A stretch of 64,000 nucleotides of DNA from the NCBI GenBank assembly GCA_050008495.1, contig JBEKMN010000004.1:1-64000 (forward strand). The letters run 5' to 3'. Below the pieces are notes generated by a model. The model was given only the letters and a program-made list of their open reading frames with translations, ran no database searches and was not told the origin of the DNA. This document shows positions 13,647-23,135 of this stretch, in pieces (positions within the stretch are counted from its first letter, which is position 1; every line of letters begins with the position of its first letter). The translations under genes and the position numbers were made by a program. This stretch comes from CAVROP01 sp050008495 (lineage in GTDB: Bacteria > Acidobacteriota > Terriglobia > UBA7540).

Positions 13647-15017
13647 CTAGCCCCCAACCGTGATTCCCAAGGACTTCATTTTTCGATAGAGGTGGCTGCG
13701 CTCGAGTCCCAGGGCTTCGGCCGCGCGCGTAACGTTGCCCTGATTTTCTTCGAGTTTGCGGAGGATGTAGTCGCGCTCGTAGGCGGCTCGCGCCTCCTGC
13801 AATGAGGAGAAACCCGTCGTCGGTGTCCTGGTCGATCCGGAAGCTGTATGGTCGTGAGAGAGAGAAGGCGGAAGGTGCCGTCGCTCGATTCTCTCACCTG
13901 GCACCATGATGACCAGCCGTTCGACCAGGTTGCGCAATTCGCGCACGTTGCCCGGCCAGCGGTAACTGAGGATTACTTCCTGGGCCGCATCGGAGAAGTG
14001 TTTCGGGCGGCGGCCATAGGCGCGGGCGAACTCCGCCAGGAAGTAGTTGGCGAGAGCGGGAATATCCTCCGCATGGTCGCGCAGCGGGGGAACGAAGAAG
14101 GGAATGACGTTGAGCCGGTAGAAAAGGTCCTCGCGGAAATTGCCTTTCTGGATCTCTTCCTGCAGGTTCTTGTTGGTGGCGGCGATGACGCGCACATCCA
14201 CGGTGAGATTAGTCCCCGAACCCACCGGGGTGAACCGCTGCTCCTCGATCACGCGCAGGACTTTGGATTGCGTGCGCAAGCTCATGTCACCGACTTCGTC
14301 CAGGAACAGCGTCCCGCCATGGGCCTGCTCGAACTTGCCCACCTTGTCCTCGACGGCCCCGGTGAAAGAGCCTTTGATGTGTCCGAATAACTCGCTTTCG
14401 ATCAGTTCCTCGGGGATGGCGGCACAATTAACTTCCACGAAGGGTTCCCGGGCGCGCAGGCTGAGGAGGTGCAAGGCGTGGGCGACCAATTCTTTTCCCG
14501 TCCCGCTTTCGCCGAAAACCAGCACTCGGCCGTTGGTGGGTGCGGCCAGGGCGAGTTGTTGGCGTAGGGCCTTCATGGGGACGCTTTCGCCAATGATTCG
14601 ATACTTGCCCTGCAACTCCTCGCGCAACTGGCGATTCTGCGCGGCCAGCGTTAATTGCTCGACGGCGTGCTTCAGCGTCAAGAGTGTCTTGTCAATGGAG
14701 AGAGGCTTTTCGATGAAATCGAAGGCACCCAATTTTGTGGAGCGCACCGCCGTTTCAATCGTTCCGTGGCCGGAAATCATGATCACGATGGGCGGACTCT
14801 CGAGAGCCTGGATCTTTTCCAGTGCCTGGATGCCGTCCATGCCGGGCAGCCAGATGTCCAGAAGAACCAAATCGCAATTGTGATGCGCAAGGAAGTCCAG
14901 GCAAGCTTCGCCGCTCTCCACCGCGTCCACAAGGTACCCTTCGTCTTGCAGCACGCCGGCAAGCGACTCGCGAATCCCGGGTTCGTCATCCACAATAAGA
15001 ACGGAGTAGTGCGCCAT
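13647..15017 (-). CDS. ntrX: NtrX-like sigma-54 response regulator
   Basis: 456 residues. Receiver domain (1-120) with Asp10/Asp11 and phospho-acceptor Asp54 (LVLLDIWLPGMDG); sigma-54 AAA+ domain with Walker A GESGTGKE (169-176) and the loop GSFTGA (216-221), a variant of GAFTGA; C-terminal Fis-type HTH (about 415-452, NVTRAAEALGLERSHLYRKM). It should activate sigma-54 promoters when phosphorylated by the NtrY-like kinase encoded 230 nt upstream on the same strand. NtrY/NtrX pairs usually govern nitrogen or redox responses. An AT-rich TATAAT lies 12 nt before the start. Assignment to NtrX rather than another NtrC-type regulator rests on the partner kinase. Confidence 0.85.
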   Translation of the reverse strand: MAHYSVLIVDDEPGIRESLAGVLQDEGYLVDAVESGEACLDFLAHHNCDLVLLDIWLPGMDGIQALEKIQALESPPIVIMISGHGTIETAVRSTKLGAFDFIEKPLSIDKTLLTLKHAVEQLTLAAQNRQLREELQGKYRIIGESVPMKALRQQLALAAPTNGRVLVFGESGTGKELVAHALHLLSLRAREPFVEVNCAAIPEELIESELFGHIKGSFTGAVEDKVGKFEQAHGGTLFLDEVGDMSLRTQSKVLRVIEEQRFTPVGSGTNLTVDVRVIAATNKNLQEEIQKGNFREDLFYRLNVIPFFVPPLRDHAEDIPALANYFLAEFARAYGRRPKHFSDAAQEVILSYRWPGNVRELRNLVERLVIMVPGERIERRHLPPSLSHDHTASGSTRTPTTGFSSLQEARAAYERDYILRKLEENQGNVTRAAEALGLERSHLYRKMKSLGITVGG

Positions 15018-15076
15018 GACAGACTCTGAATTATAAATTATGAATTATGAATTGTCTGCGTGAAAACTCGATAGGT

Positions 15077-15224
15077 CTGTCATTCCGAGGAGCCGCAGGC
15101 GACGAGGAATCTCGCACTGCCTTGACAACATTCAGAGCGAGATTCCTCGCGGAGTTTACCCTGAGCGCTCAGAGCGAGATCCTTCGCTTCGCTCAGGATG
15201 ACAGCGAAGGGCTCGGAATGACAG
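15077..15224. repeat. TCATTCTGAGCGAAG repeat between ntrX and ntrY
   Basis: TGTCATTCCGAGGAGCCGCAGG at the left and AGCGAAGGGCTCGGAATGACAG at the right are inverted. Inside are AGCGAGATTCCTCGC and CTTCGCTTCGCTCAGGATGACAG. It separates the kinase gene from its regulator. Confidence 0.75.
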
Positions 15225-15247
15225 TGTGGTACAAGAAGCCCAACTGC

Positions 15248-17491
15248 CTACTGCCTGCTGCCTTCCTGCCCTTGGATGGCTGGAGTGCGCTCGACGGGAA
15301 GTTCGATAATGAATCGAGTTCCGGTCGGTTGGTTTTCCTCCACCCGAATGATCCCCTTCTGTTCGCTGACGATTCGGCTGACGATGGCCAAGCCCAGTCC
15401 TGTGCCTCGATGCTTGGTGGAGAAATAGGGTAGGAACAGTTTTTCTTTGTCCTCCGGAGCGATGCCCGGGCCGCTGTCCGCTACCGTGATTTCCACCACG
15501 TCGTGCTCCGCATCAAGCATGGTGCGAACCCAGATTTCCTTTTGCAGGGCGTGTTCGAGAGCCTCGGCGGCATTGTCAATCAAGTTGGCCACGGCGCGTT
15601 TCAACTGTTCAGGATCGACGAGCGCCAGGGGCAAGTCCGGCGACAAATCCCGATGGATCTCGATGCCGCGCAGGCGGCCCTCGAAGATCCTCAACGCGTT
15701 CTCGACAATCTCGTTCAGGCTGGAGGGAAGAGGCTTGGAAGCTGGGAAGCGCGCCAAGGCCGAGAATTCGTCCACGAGCGATTTCAGCGAAGCCACTTCG
15801 CGCCCAACCAGGGCGGCGCTTTCTGAAACCACGCGCAGCAAATCGGGAGGAAGGGCCCCCGCGCGTTCGATGAGCCGCGTTATGCGCTCCGTGGAAAGTT
15901 GAATAGGAGTGAGTGGATTCTTGATTTCGTGGGCGACGCGCTGTGCGACTTCCTGCCAGGCCGCAGCCTTTTGGGCTTGCACGAGTTCCGACAAATCCTC
16001 GAGAACGAGTACCGAGCCGATCTTGCCGTGGCGAGCACGGACTGAGGACACCGTCAGGGAAGTAAACGCCCGCCGACCGCCCAAAACGAGTTCCATCTGG
16101 CGCGAGGCCACACCTTGGCGGGTCGCACGCCGGAAGAGCCGAGCCACGTCGCGCGCATCCTCCGGCGTGAAGAGGTCCGTCAGAGTGTGCAGCGCTCCCA
16201 TCTCATCCCCGCCGAACAGGCGTTTGGCCATCGTATTCACGCTGGTTATTTGGCCTTGCGGGTCGAAGGAAATGACTCCGGTCGGAATATTCTCGAGGAT
16301 GGCTTCAATCGTGTTGCCACGCTCCTCCAGTTGGCGGTTGACAGCCTGGAGTTCTCGGGCTGCCTGGTCGATGGCCAGGCGATTCTCCTGCAACTGACGA
16401 GTCATGGAATTAAAGGATTGGATGAGGATTCCAAGCTCATCGTCCGCTCGGGCCGAAACTTGATACCCCAGATTGCCTTTGGCAACCTCCTGCGTGGCCT
16501 CGGCGAGCGCTTGGATGGGAACGGTCACCTGTTTGGCGAGGAACAACGCGAACCAAGTGGCGATAAAAAGGATCACCAAAGTGATCAGACAAAGAAAGGA
16601 GAGGTAAGTCCGCTTCAGAGCCCGCCGTCCGCCGGCGAGTTGGGCGTATTTTTGCGCCTCGCGTGAAATCTCCTGCGAGAGGGCCATCAATTTCAGCGGA
16701 AGGCGAGTGACGGCAACCGCGGTTCCGACGACCGCTCCTGCAGAATCACGGAGCGGTTGCGTGCTGACGAACATTTCGAAGCCGCCGGATCGCCAGTTCT
16801 CCGAAACTCCTCCCGGCGGAACCATGCCCTGGGCCAATTGCGGGTACATCCGGACAACTTCGGAGGGATCGGGAAACGGGTCGCCGGCTTCGGCAAGCAG
16901 CCTGCCTTGGCGATCAAAGCACATGGCGGACTCGAGGTTGAGGTCCACCACTTCGCGCTCCAACACGCCCAGAACGCCGTCCTGGTCGGAAGCAGCCACA
17001 GCATGCAGGAGGACTCCGCTACCGGCCAGATGTTGGGCGATCTGTGAGGAGCGGCTTTGCGTATGGGACTGCAGTTGCCGGACGATCTCCCCGGAGTCGG
17101 CCCGGATCAGGTCGAGAGGAAGGCTGAACCAGCGATCGATAGTCCGGTTAAGCAGGCCGTAGGCGAAGGCAAAAAGGAAACAGACCGGCACCAGCGAGAG
17201 AGCCAGGAACGCCACCACCATGGTTGTCTTGAAGCGCGCACCAAGCCGTTGCTGCCTGCGCTCGACATACAGTTTGAGCAGAATGCGCAGCAGAATCAGG
17301 GCAAAGATGACGAAGGCAAGAAAGATGACCGCGGAAAGCGAGAGCAGGAGCAGCGTCTGTTCAGGGCTTTGAGGACGGATGAAGGAAAGGTTTAAGGACG
17401 CCTGGCTCCACCCCAGAAAAAAAAGCGCGGGCACCAACACCAGCAGGAATATCAGGACCACCTTGCGGCGATCGGATGGGTTCTCAGGCAA
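15248..17491 (-). CDS. ntrY: NtrY-like membrane sensor histidine kinase
   Basis: 747 residues from the chosen start. N-terminal membrane segments (VVLIFLLVLVPALFFLGW; TLLLLSLSAVIFLAFVIFAL; TMVVAFLALSLVPVCFLFAF) frame an extracytoplasmic sensor region. A further TM (about 330-350) is followed by HAMP, PAS (GVISFDPQGQITSVN), HisKA with the phospho-acceptor in VAHEIKNPLTPIQLS, and HATPase (VANLIDNAAEAL; GTGLGLAIV). The start is taken as TTG 17491: GGAGG lies 6 nt upstream and the family N-terminus fits, whereas the frame continues upstream through the glycosylase gene. It overlaps that gene by 8 nt, so the two are probably cotranslated. Confidence 0.85.
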   Translation of the reverse strand: MPENPSDRRKVVLIFLLVLVPALFFLGWSQASLNLSFIRPQSPEQTLLLLSLSAVIFLAFVIFALILLRILLKLYVERRQQRLGARFKTTMVVAFLALSLVPVCFLFAFAYGLLNRTIDRWFSLPLDLIRADSGEIVRQLQSHTQSRSSQIAQHLAGSGVLLHAVAASDQDGVLGVLEREVVDLNLESAMCFDRQGRLLAEAGDPFPDPSEVVRMYPQLAQGMVPPGGVSENWRSGGFEMFVSTQPLRDSAGAVVGTAVAVTRLPLKLMALSQEISREAQKYAQLAGGRRALKRTYLSFLCLITLVILFIATWFALFLAKQVTVPIQALAEATQEVAKGNLGYQVSARADDELGILIQSFNSMTRQLQENRLAIDQAARELQAVNRQLEERGNTIEAILENIPTGVISFDPQGQITSVNTMAKRLFGGDEMGALHTLTDLFTPEDARDVARLFRRATRQGVASRQMELVLGGRRAFTSLTVSSVRARHGKIGSVLVLEDLSELVQAQKAAAWQEVAQRVAHEIKNPLTPIQLSTERITRLIERAGALPPDLLRVVSESAALVGREVASLKSLVDEFSALARFPASKPLPSSLNEIVENALRIFEGRLRGIEIHRDLSPDLPLALVDPEQLKRAVANLIDNAAEALEHALQKEIWVRTMLDAEHDVVEITVADSGPGIAPEDKEKLFLPYFSTKHRGTGLGLAIVSRIVSEQKGIIRVEENQPTGTRFIIELPVERTPAIQGQEGSRQ

Positions 17492-18152
17492 GGAATTCCT
17501 CCAGCGGGCACCCCGGGCAGCTCGGGGAGTGCGGGGTGCAGTGCTTCTTTCCCACCTCGACCAGAAGTGCATGAAACTCGTTGAAGAAGGCGGCCTCGCG
17601 CGGCAGGTGCGTGTGCAGGAACTCCTGGGTCTCGTGGTAGCCCGAATCAGCGGCGATGACACCGTGCCTCGACAGAACCCGCCGCGTATAAGCATCCGCC
17701 ACAAAGAGGGGACGCTCAGCCGCATAGAGGAGGATCGCATCGGCCGTTTCCGGGCCCACCCCCCGAAGCTCCAGCAGCCGGCGGCGCAACTCCTCGGCCG
17801 GAAGGGAAAAGAGCCTGGATAAAGAGCCCCCGTGCTCCCGCTCCAGCCAGTCGACGAAATTCCTTATGGTGCGCGCCTTCTGCCGGTAGAAGCCTGCGGG
17901 CCGAACACACGCTTCCAGCGTGTCAAGCCCCGCGGCCCGCAATCCCCGCCAGCTTAACAGGCCTGCCTGCCGAAGCTTGCGCAGGGCCAGCGTGGCGTTG
18001 TGCCATGCGGTGTTTTGTGTGAGGATGGCTCCCAAAATCACTTCCAGGCGGGTCCGCCCCGGCCACCACTGTTGTGGCCCGAATCGCCCCAGAAGAGCAG
18101 CATAATAGCCGGTGAGCAGTTGAGTCTTCGCCGGATTGGGGACTGCCGCCAT
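17484..18152 (-). CDS. Endonuclease III-related HhH-GPD DNA glycosylase (MagIII/COG2231 type)
   Basis: 222 residues. Core motifs are LEVILGAILTQNTAW (36-50), the HhH LLELRGVGPETADAILLYA (126-144), and Asp153 in VADAYTRRVL, the catalytic aspartate position. The lysine of bifunctional endonuclease III is Glu135 here, as in monofunctional glycosylases of the MagIII-like group, so base excision without lyase activity is likely. Only three of the four cluster cysteines are seen (205, 212, 215); the protein ends at PLEEFLA where the fourth would be expected. The start at 18152 is supported by a promoter 8 nt upstream. The 3' end overlaps ntrY. Confidence 0.8.
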   Translation of the reverse strand: MAAVPNPAKTQLLTGYYAALLGRFGPQQWWPGRTRLEVILGAILTQNTAWHNATLALRKLRQAGLLSWRGLRAAGLDTLEACVRPAGFYRQKARTIRNFVDWLEREHGGSLSRLFSLPAEELRRRLLELRGVGPETADAILLYAAERPLFVADAYTRRVLSRHGVIAADSGYHETQEFLHTHLPREAAFFNEFHALLVEVGKKHCTPHSPSCPGCPLEEFLA

Positions 18153-18160
18153 ACCCAAAA

Positions 18161-18187
18161 AGTATACCGGGCTTGCCGTAAAGTCAA
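18161..18187 (-). promoter_or_regulatory. Promoter giving a leaderless glycosylase mRNA
   Basis: On the minus strand TTGACT (18182-18187) and TATACT (18161-18166) are 15 nt apart. The -10 ends 8 nt before the ATG at 18152 and there is no Shine-Dalgarno sequence, so the transcript should start at the AUG. Confidence 0.6.
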
Positions 18188-18197
18188 CGAACCCACC

Positions 18198-18364
18198 GAT
18201 CGAGGCATCGGGAGATCGGGTGAACAATTTGCGATTTCCGATTTCAGATTTGTGATGGGGCGTTCCGATCGCCAAACGCCCGTCAAAAACACCTGCGTCA
18301 ATCTTCTCGTGGCTCGATGCTTTCGTTCTCCCGATCCTCGGATCACCGGATCACCCGATCTCGC
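18198..18364. repeat. GATCGGGTGATC-type inverted repeat
   Basis: The left arm CGGGAGATCGGGTGA is mirrored by TCACCCGATCTCG, with inner CGATCCTCGGATCACCGG stuttering. The same phrase begins the lolA reading frame at 38434. The rest of 18365-18553, up to pilB, holds no gene. Confidence 0.65.
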
Positions 18365-18553
18365 GGTCGTCCGGATAGTACTAAGGTACCTTTGCCCGGC
18401 GCTCCGCTTGGTCATAGACTGAAGGGGCCCTGGGGAGTGCCTGGGGGGTGCAACTCCCCACCGGTAGGCAGGCGAAGGCGTGTGACCACACTCGGCTAGA
18501 CTAGAATTCTCGTGGACGAAGTTTCATTACCGGCTTAGGCGAAGGTTAGAGGA

Positions 18554-20284
18554 ATGGCAGGGAAGCTCGGCGACATTCTCCTAAAAGAGAATCTCATCAG
18601 CCCTGAGCAGCTCAAGCAAGCCCTTGAACACCAAAAGGCGAACGGAGGGCGGCTGGGCGGTGCGCTGGTGAAGCTCGGCTTCTTGAGCGACGATGAAGTC
18701 ACGGTCGTTCTCTCTCACCAGTACGGCGTCCCCTCAATCAATCTGACTCACTTTGAAGTCGATCCGGGCGTCACCAAGTTGATCCCCATGGAGACGGCGC
18801 TGAAATTCCAGGTGCTGCCGCTGAGCCGTGTGGGAACGTCCTTGACGTTGGCCATGGTTGATCCGACCAATGTCTTCGCCATGGACGACATCAAGTTCAT
18901 GACCGGCTTCAATATCGAGCCGGTGGTTGCATCGGAAACCGCCATCGCCGAGGCCATCAAGAAGAATTACGGGAGCATTGAGGAGCAGGAACGGAAGCGG
19001 GAACTGGAAGAGATTGTTAGTTTCATCGACGAGGCCCAGGATGAGGCGCTCGAACTGGAAGCCGAAGATGAAACCACCCTGAACCTCGAGCAACTCGAAA
19101 AGGCCGCCGAGGAAGCGCCGGTCATCAAGCTTGTGAACTATTTCCTTACCGATGCCGTAAAGCGCGGAGCCAGCGATATTCACATGGAACCGTATGAAAA
19201 AGAATATCGCGTCCGGTACCGGATTGATGGCGTTCTGCAAACCATCATGACGCCGCCCAATAGGCTCCGCGACGCCATCATCAGCCGCGTCAAGATCATG
19301 TCCAAGCTGGATATTTCCGAGAAGCGGCTCCCGCAGGATGGCCGCATCATGGTCAAAATGTTGAAGGATGGAAGGAAGAAAGCGCTCGATCTTCGCGTTT
19401 CGATCCTTCCCACCATGTATGGTGAAAAGATCGTGATGCGGCTGCTCGACAAGGAGAACCTGCGGTTGGACATGACCAAGCTGGGATTCGAAGCGGAGTC
19501 CTTGGCCAAGTTCCAGAAAGCGATCTTCAAGCCCTATGGAATGGTCCTGGTCACGGGCCCGACGGGCAGCGGCAAGACCAACACCTTGTATTCCTCCATT
19601 GTTCAGTTGAACAGCCCGGAAACGAATATCATCACGGCGGAAGATCCGGTCGAGTATCAGTTGCCGGGCATCAATCAGGTTCAGGTGAAAGAGCAGATCG
19701 GGCTGAACTTCGCCACCGCTTTGAGGGCCTTCTTGCGCCAAGATCCCAATATTATTCTGGTAGGAGAAATCCGGGATTTCGAGACGGCGGAGATCGCCAT
19801 CAAGGCGGCGCTGACCGGCCACCTGGTTCTCTCCACACTTCACACCAACGATGCTCCCTCCACCATTTCTCGCCTGATGAACATGGGAATCGAGCCATTT
19901 CTGGTTGCGACCTCGGTGAACTTGATCTGCGCACAACGCTTGGTGCGCCGTCTTTGTCCGGATTGCAAGCTGCAGGATAAGGTTCCCCCGCAAGTTCTCC
20001 TCGAAGCCGGCTATACGCCGGATGAGTCCAAGACCGTCAAAGTCTATAGACGGCAGGGTTGCGGGAACTGCGGCGGCAAGGGCTACAAGGGCCGGATCGG
20101 CCTCTATGAAGTGCTGGAGGTCACGGAGGAGCTTCGCGACCTGATCCTGGTCGGAGCTTCGGCACTCGAACTCAAGAAGCGAGGCGTCGAGCAAGGCATG
20201 ATGACCCTTCGCCGCAGCGGCTTGGCCAAGGTGGCGCAGGGAATGACAACCCTCGAGGAAGTGATGCGGGAAAGCGTGCTGTAG
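18554..20284 (+). CDS. pilB: Type IV pilus assembly ATPase PilB
   Basis: 576 residues. N-terminal MshEN/GspE-N domain (about 1-150, LGDILLKENLISPEQLKQAL). The ATPase core has Walker A GPTGSGKT (about 334-341), an Asp box AEDPVEYQ, Walker B IILVGEIRD and a His box HLVLSTLHTNDA. The C-terminal zinc tetracysteine (CPDCK ... CGNCGGKGY) separates PilB from PilT. It powers pilus extension at the inner membrane together with PilC. GAGG lies just before the ATG. Length and motif order are normal for the family. It heads the pil block pilB-pilT-pilC-pilS-pilR. Confidence 0.95.
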   Translation: MAGKLGDILLKENLISPEQLKQALEHQKANGGRLGGALVKLGFLSDDEVTVVLSHQYGVPSINLTHFEVDPGVTKLIPMETALKFQVLPLSRVGTSLTLAMVDPTNVFAMDDIKFMTGFNIEPVVASETAIAEAIKKNYGSIEEQERKRELEEIVSFIDEAQDEALELEAEDETTLNLEQLEKAAEEAPVIKLVNYFLTDAVKRGASDIHMEPYEKEYRVRYRIDGVLQTIMTPPNRLRDAIISRVKIMSKLDISEKRLPQDGRIMVKMLKDGRKKALDLRVSILPTMYGEKIVMRLLDKENLRLDMTKLGFEAESLAKFQKAIFKPYGMVLVTGPTGSGKTNTLYSSIVQLNSPETNIITAEDPVEYQLPGINQVQVKEQIGLNFATALRAFLRQDPNIILVGEIRDFETAEIAIKAALTGHLVLSTLHTNDAPSTISRLMNMGIEPFLVATSVNLICAQRLVRRLCPDCKLQDKVPPQVLLEAGYTPDESKTVKVYRRQGCGNCGGKGYKGRIGLYEVLEVTEELRDLILVGASALELKKRGVEQGMMTLRRSGLAKVAQGMTTLEEVMRESVL

Positions 20285-20462
20285 AGCAGTCGAGAGTCGA
20301 AAGTCGAGAGTCAAAAGTTGAAGGTCAAAAATCTAAACTCGAGGGTTCCCCAGGGTTACCTTCTGATCATATCGGGCGCAGCGACTTCGGGGGCGGTCGA
20401 AGAAGAGACCTTCACACTTTCAACTTTCGACTCTCGACTTTCGACTGTCGACTCTCGATCTT
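20285..20462. repeat. GTCGAGAGTCGAAAG-type palindrome between pilB and pilT
   Basis: Directly after the pilB stop comes a GTCGAGAGTCGAAAGTCGAG stutter. About 120 nt later its complement (CTTTCGACTCTCGACTTTCG...) appears, just before the pilT leader. It could form a very long hairpin in the pilB-pilT intercistronic RNA. Confidence 0.8.
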
Positions 20463-20478
20463 AAGCGGAGAGCATTTC

Positions 20479-21609
20479 ATGGTAGTCCCAAGTCTCAGCG
20501 AGCTTTTGAAGCGCATGGTGGATATGGGAGGTTCAGACCTCCAGATTACCGTCGACTCACCGCCCAGGGTTCGCCTGCATGGGGAACTGAAACCCCTGGA
20601 GGACTTGCCGGCGCTGGGGCCGGTGGATACGAAACAACTGGCTTACAGTGTCCTGACGGACGCGCAAAAGCACCGCTTCGAAGAGAATCTTGAGCTCGAT
20701 TTCTCATTCGGAATCAAGAATATGGCGAGGTTTCGGGCCAATCTGTTTAACCAGCGTGGGGCGGTCGCCGGCGCGTTTCGTGTGATTCCATTTCAAATCA
20801 AAAGCTTTGAGGATTTGCAGCTTCCGCCCATCTTGGGAACGCTTTGTGAGAAGCCTCGCGGGCTGGTTTTGGTGACGGGTCCAACGGGCAGCGGAAAATC
20901 CACCACCCTGGCGACCATGATCGATCTCATCAACCAGTCGCGCCACGAGCACATCATTACCATCGAGGACCCCATCGAGTTCATCCACTCGCACAAAAAG
21001 TGCCTGGTGAACCAGCGCGAGGTCCACTCGGACACCTTCTCTTTTGCCAATGCGCTCCGCGCCGCTCTCCGCGAGGACCCGGACGTTGTGCTGATCGGCG
21101 AAATGCGTGATCTGGAAACCATCGAGGCGGCGCTGAGGACAGCCGAGACGGGGCATCTTACCTTCGCGACCTTGCATACCAATTCGGCGGCCTCCACCAT
21201 TACTCGCATTATTGACGTCTTCCCGTCGTACCAACAATCCCAAATTCGCGCACAGCTCTCGATGGTCTTGGAAGGTATCTTGTGCCAGTCGCTTTTGCCC
21301 CGGGCGGATGGGCAGGGCCGCATCATGGCACTGGAGATTCTGATTCCGAACCCGGCTATTCGAAACCTCATCCGGGAAGATAAGATTCACCAAGTTTACT
21401 CCGCCATGCAGTTGGGGCAAGAGAAGTTCGGCATGCAGACTTTGAATCAGTCACTTTATTCTCTCTATGCTCAAGGGCTGATTGGCTTGGATACTGCCTT
21501 GTCGCGTTCCAGCCACCTCGACGAACTTCAGGACATTATCGACCGAGGCGGCATCGCAGGCGTGGGTGGGCAGCCAATGAGTGCTCTCCATGGTTCTATG
21601 CGAAGGTAG
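20479..21609 (+). CDS. pilT: Pilus retraction ATPase PilT
   Basis: 376 residues. N-terminal PAS-like domain, then Walker A GPTGSGKSTT (about 134-143), EDPIEF (Asp box), Walker B VVLIGEMRD, His box AETGHLTFATLHTNSA, and the PilT-specific AIRNLIRE motif (about 294-301). There is no zinc tetracysteine, which excludes PilB. It depolymerises the pilus for twitching motility. AGCGGAGAG precedes the ATG. Confidence 0.95.
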   Translation: MVVPSLSELLKRMVDMGGSDLQITVDSPPRVRLHGELKPLEDLPALGPVDTKQLAYSVLTDAQKHRFEENLELDFSFGIKNMARFRANLFNQRGAVAGAFRVIPFQIKSFEDLQLPPILGTLCEKPRGLVLVTGPTGSGKSTTLATMIDLINQSRHEHIITIEDPIEFIHSHKKCLVNQREVHSDTFSFANALRAALREDPDVVLIGEMRDLETIEAALRTAETGHLTFATLHTNSAASTITRIIDVFPSYQQSQIRAQLSMVLEGILCQSLLPRADGQGRIMALEILIPNPAIRNLIREDKIHQVYSAMQLGQEKFGMQTLNQSLYSLYAQGLIGLDTALSRSSHLDELQDIIDRGGIAGVGGQPMSALHGSMRR

Positions 21610-21673
21610 CGGCGGCAGCGTGTAGTCGGGGCGCATGGCCATGCGACCCCTCGATTGATGTTGAGGTGGACCT

Positions 21674-22882
21674 ATGCCACAGTTTGAATTGCCAGGTACG
21701 TCACGGGCCGTCTCGGCGGCGAGCGGTGTGCGAGCGGCAGTTACCCGCGGGGCGCTGGGCGCGGCGGTTCGACGCGAGCCGGGCGCCCCCGGCCGCGTTG
21801 CGCTGAAACGTGCAGCCGTACTCCCCAAGCCGAAAGTGAAAGGGAGAGTAAACCCCCGCGAGCTTTCGATCTTCACCCGGCAGTTCTCGGTGATGATTGA
21901 CGCGGGTCTTCCCTTGATTCAATGCCTTGACATCCTCGCCGGCCAGCAGGCGAATAAGGCCCTCACCGAGATCTTGCGGGGAGTGCGCAAAACGGTTGAG
22001 GGTGGCTCCACGCTCGCCAATGCGCTTCGCGAATATCCCAAGGTGTTTGATGATCTCTTTACGAACATGGTCGAAGCGGGCGAGACGGGGGGAATTCTGG
22101 ACGGAGTGCTTCAGCGGCTTTCCACACACATTGAAAAGGCTGTCAAGCTGCGCCGGGCAGTGAAGTCTGCCTTGATCTATCCCTCCGTCGTAGTGTTCAT
22201 CGCGGCCGCGGTGATTACTCTTCTCTTGTGGAAGGTCGTACCTATTTTCGCCACGCTCTTTGCAGGTTTGGAAGTGGCTCTGCCCCTGCCGACTCGTATC
22301 GTGATTGGATTGAGCAATGCGGTCGGCACCTTTGCCTTGCCGGCGATGATTTTCCTTGGGCTGGCAGGATACGGCATGAAGCTGTTTTATGGCACGCCCC
22401 AAGGACGCTTGCTCATTGATCGCATCATCCTCAGACTGCCTCTGGTGGGCCACCTGATGCGCAAGATCTCTGTGGGGATGGTGACGCGCACTCTGGGCAC
22501 CCTCTTATTCAGTGGCGTTCCCATGCTGGAAGCTATGGAGATTACCGCTCGCACCTCGGGCAATGCGGTGGTCGAGAATGCCATTCTGCGAGTTCGCCTG
22601 GCTATCGAAGCAGGACGGACCATCGTTGATCCGCTGCGCGAAACCGGCGTGTTCCCGAACCTCGTGGTGCAGATGATCGGCGTAGGAGAACAGACCGGAA
22701 CGCTGGACTCCATGCTCCAGAAAATCGCGGACTTCTACGAAGACGAAGTCGACGTCGCGGTCGGGGACCTCTTAACAGCCATGGAACCGTTGATCATCCT
22801 GTTCCTAGGTGTAGTCGTCGGAGGTGTCGTAATCTCGATGTACCTTCCCTTATTCAGTTTGATCGGGAAACTCGCCGGCTAG
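21674..22882 (+). CDS. pilC: Type IV pilus platform protein PilC
   Basis: 402 residues with two T2SF/GspF domains: ELSIFTRQFSVMIDAGLPL (about 64-82) and its repeat SVGMVTRTLGTLLFSGVPM, each followed by a helical bundle. TM segments are at about 170-195, 215-235 and 375-398. It is the inner-membrane platform on which PilB and PilT act. AGGTGGA precedes the ATG. The N-terminal 60 residues are Ala/Arg-rich and variable. The 22883-23086 gap that follows holds no gene. Confidence 0.93.
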   Translation: MPQFELPGTSRAVSAASGVRAAVTRGALGAAVRREPGAPGRVALKRAAVLPKPKVKGRVNPRELSIFTRQFSVMIDAGLPLIQCLDILAGQQANKALTEILRGVRKTVEGGSTLANALREYPKVFDDLFTNMVEAGETGGILDGVLQRLSTHIEKAVKLRRAVKSALIYPSVVVFIAAAVITLLLWKVVPIFATLFAGLEVALPLPTRIVIGLSNAVGTFALPAMIFLGLAGYGMKLFYGTPQGRLLIDRIILRLPLVGHLMRKISVGMVTRTLGTLLFSGVPMLEAMEITARTSGNAVVENAILRVRLAIEAGRTIVDPLRETGVFPNLVVQMIGVGEQTGTLDSMLQKIADFYEDEVDVAVGDLLTAMEPLIILFLGVVVGGVVISMYLPLFSLIGKLAG

Positions 22883-23086
22883 TTCCGGCCTGTCATCACC
22901 ACGCGTGGTAGAACGTTACCCGACCTACATCCATGAAAGTCAGAATTCATCTCCGCCCGCGAGAGCGGGAGCCGATCGCCGGTCTGGAGGCCGCTGGACT
23001 CCCGCTTCCGTGGGAACGGCATGGCGTTGCTCAGAATGGCAGAGGTGGGCGCAAGCCCAGACCCCGCACTTCCGGCAAAAGAAAGA

Positions 23087-23114
23087 TTGACGACGGCGTT
23101 AGAGTGCGTAGAAT
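23087..23114 (+). promoter_or_regulatory. Sigma-70 type promoter for pilS
   Basis: TTGACG (23087-23092), 16-nt spacer, TAGAAT (23109-23114); the ATG of pilS is 22 nt downstream of the -10. It suggests pilSR can be transcribed separately from pilBTC. Confidence 0.55.
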
Positions 23115-23135
23115 TGTCGGTTGACCGACTAGATT

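Noticed and set aside
15248..17740. NtrY starting at 17740
   Set aside because: The extra 83 residues run through the glycosylase gene in another frame and are not kinase-like; TTG 17491 has a GGAGG at proper spacing.
18734..20314. Long open frame on the minus strand opposite pilB (about 526 codons)
   Set aside because: It is the high-GC mirror of a certain gene; it has no ribosome site and no protein-family pattern.
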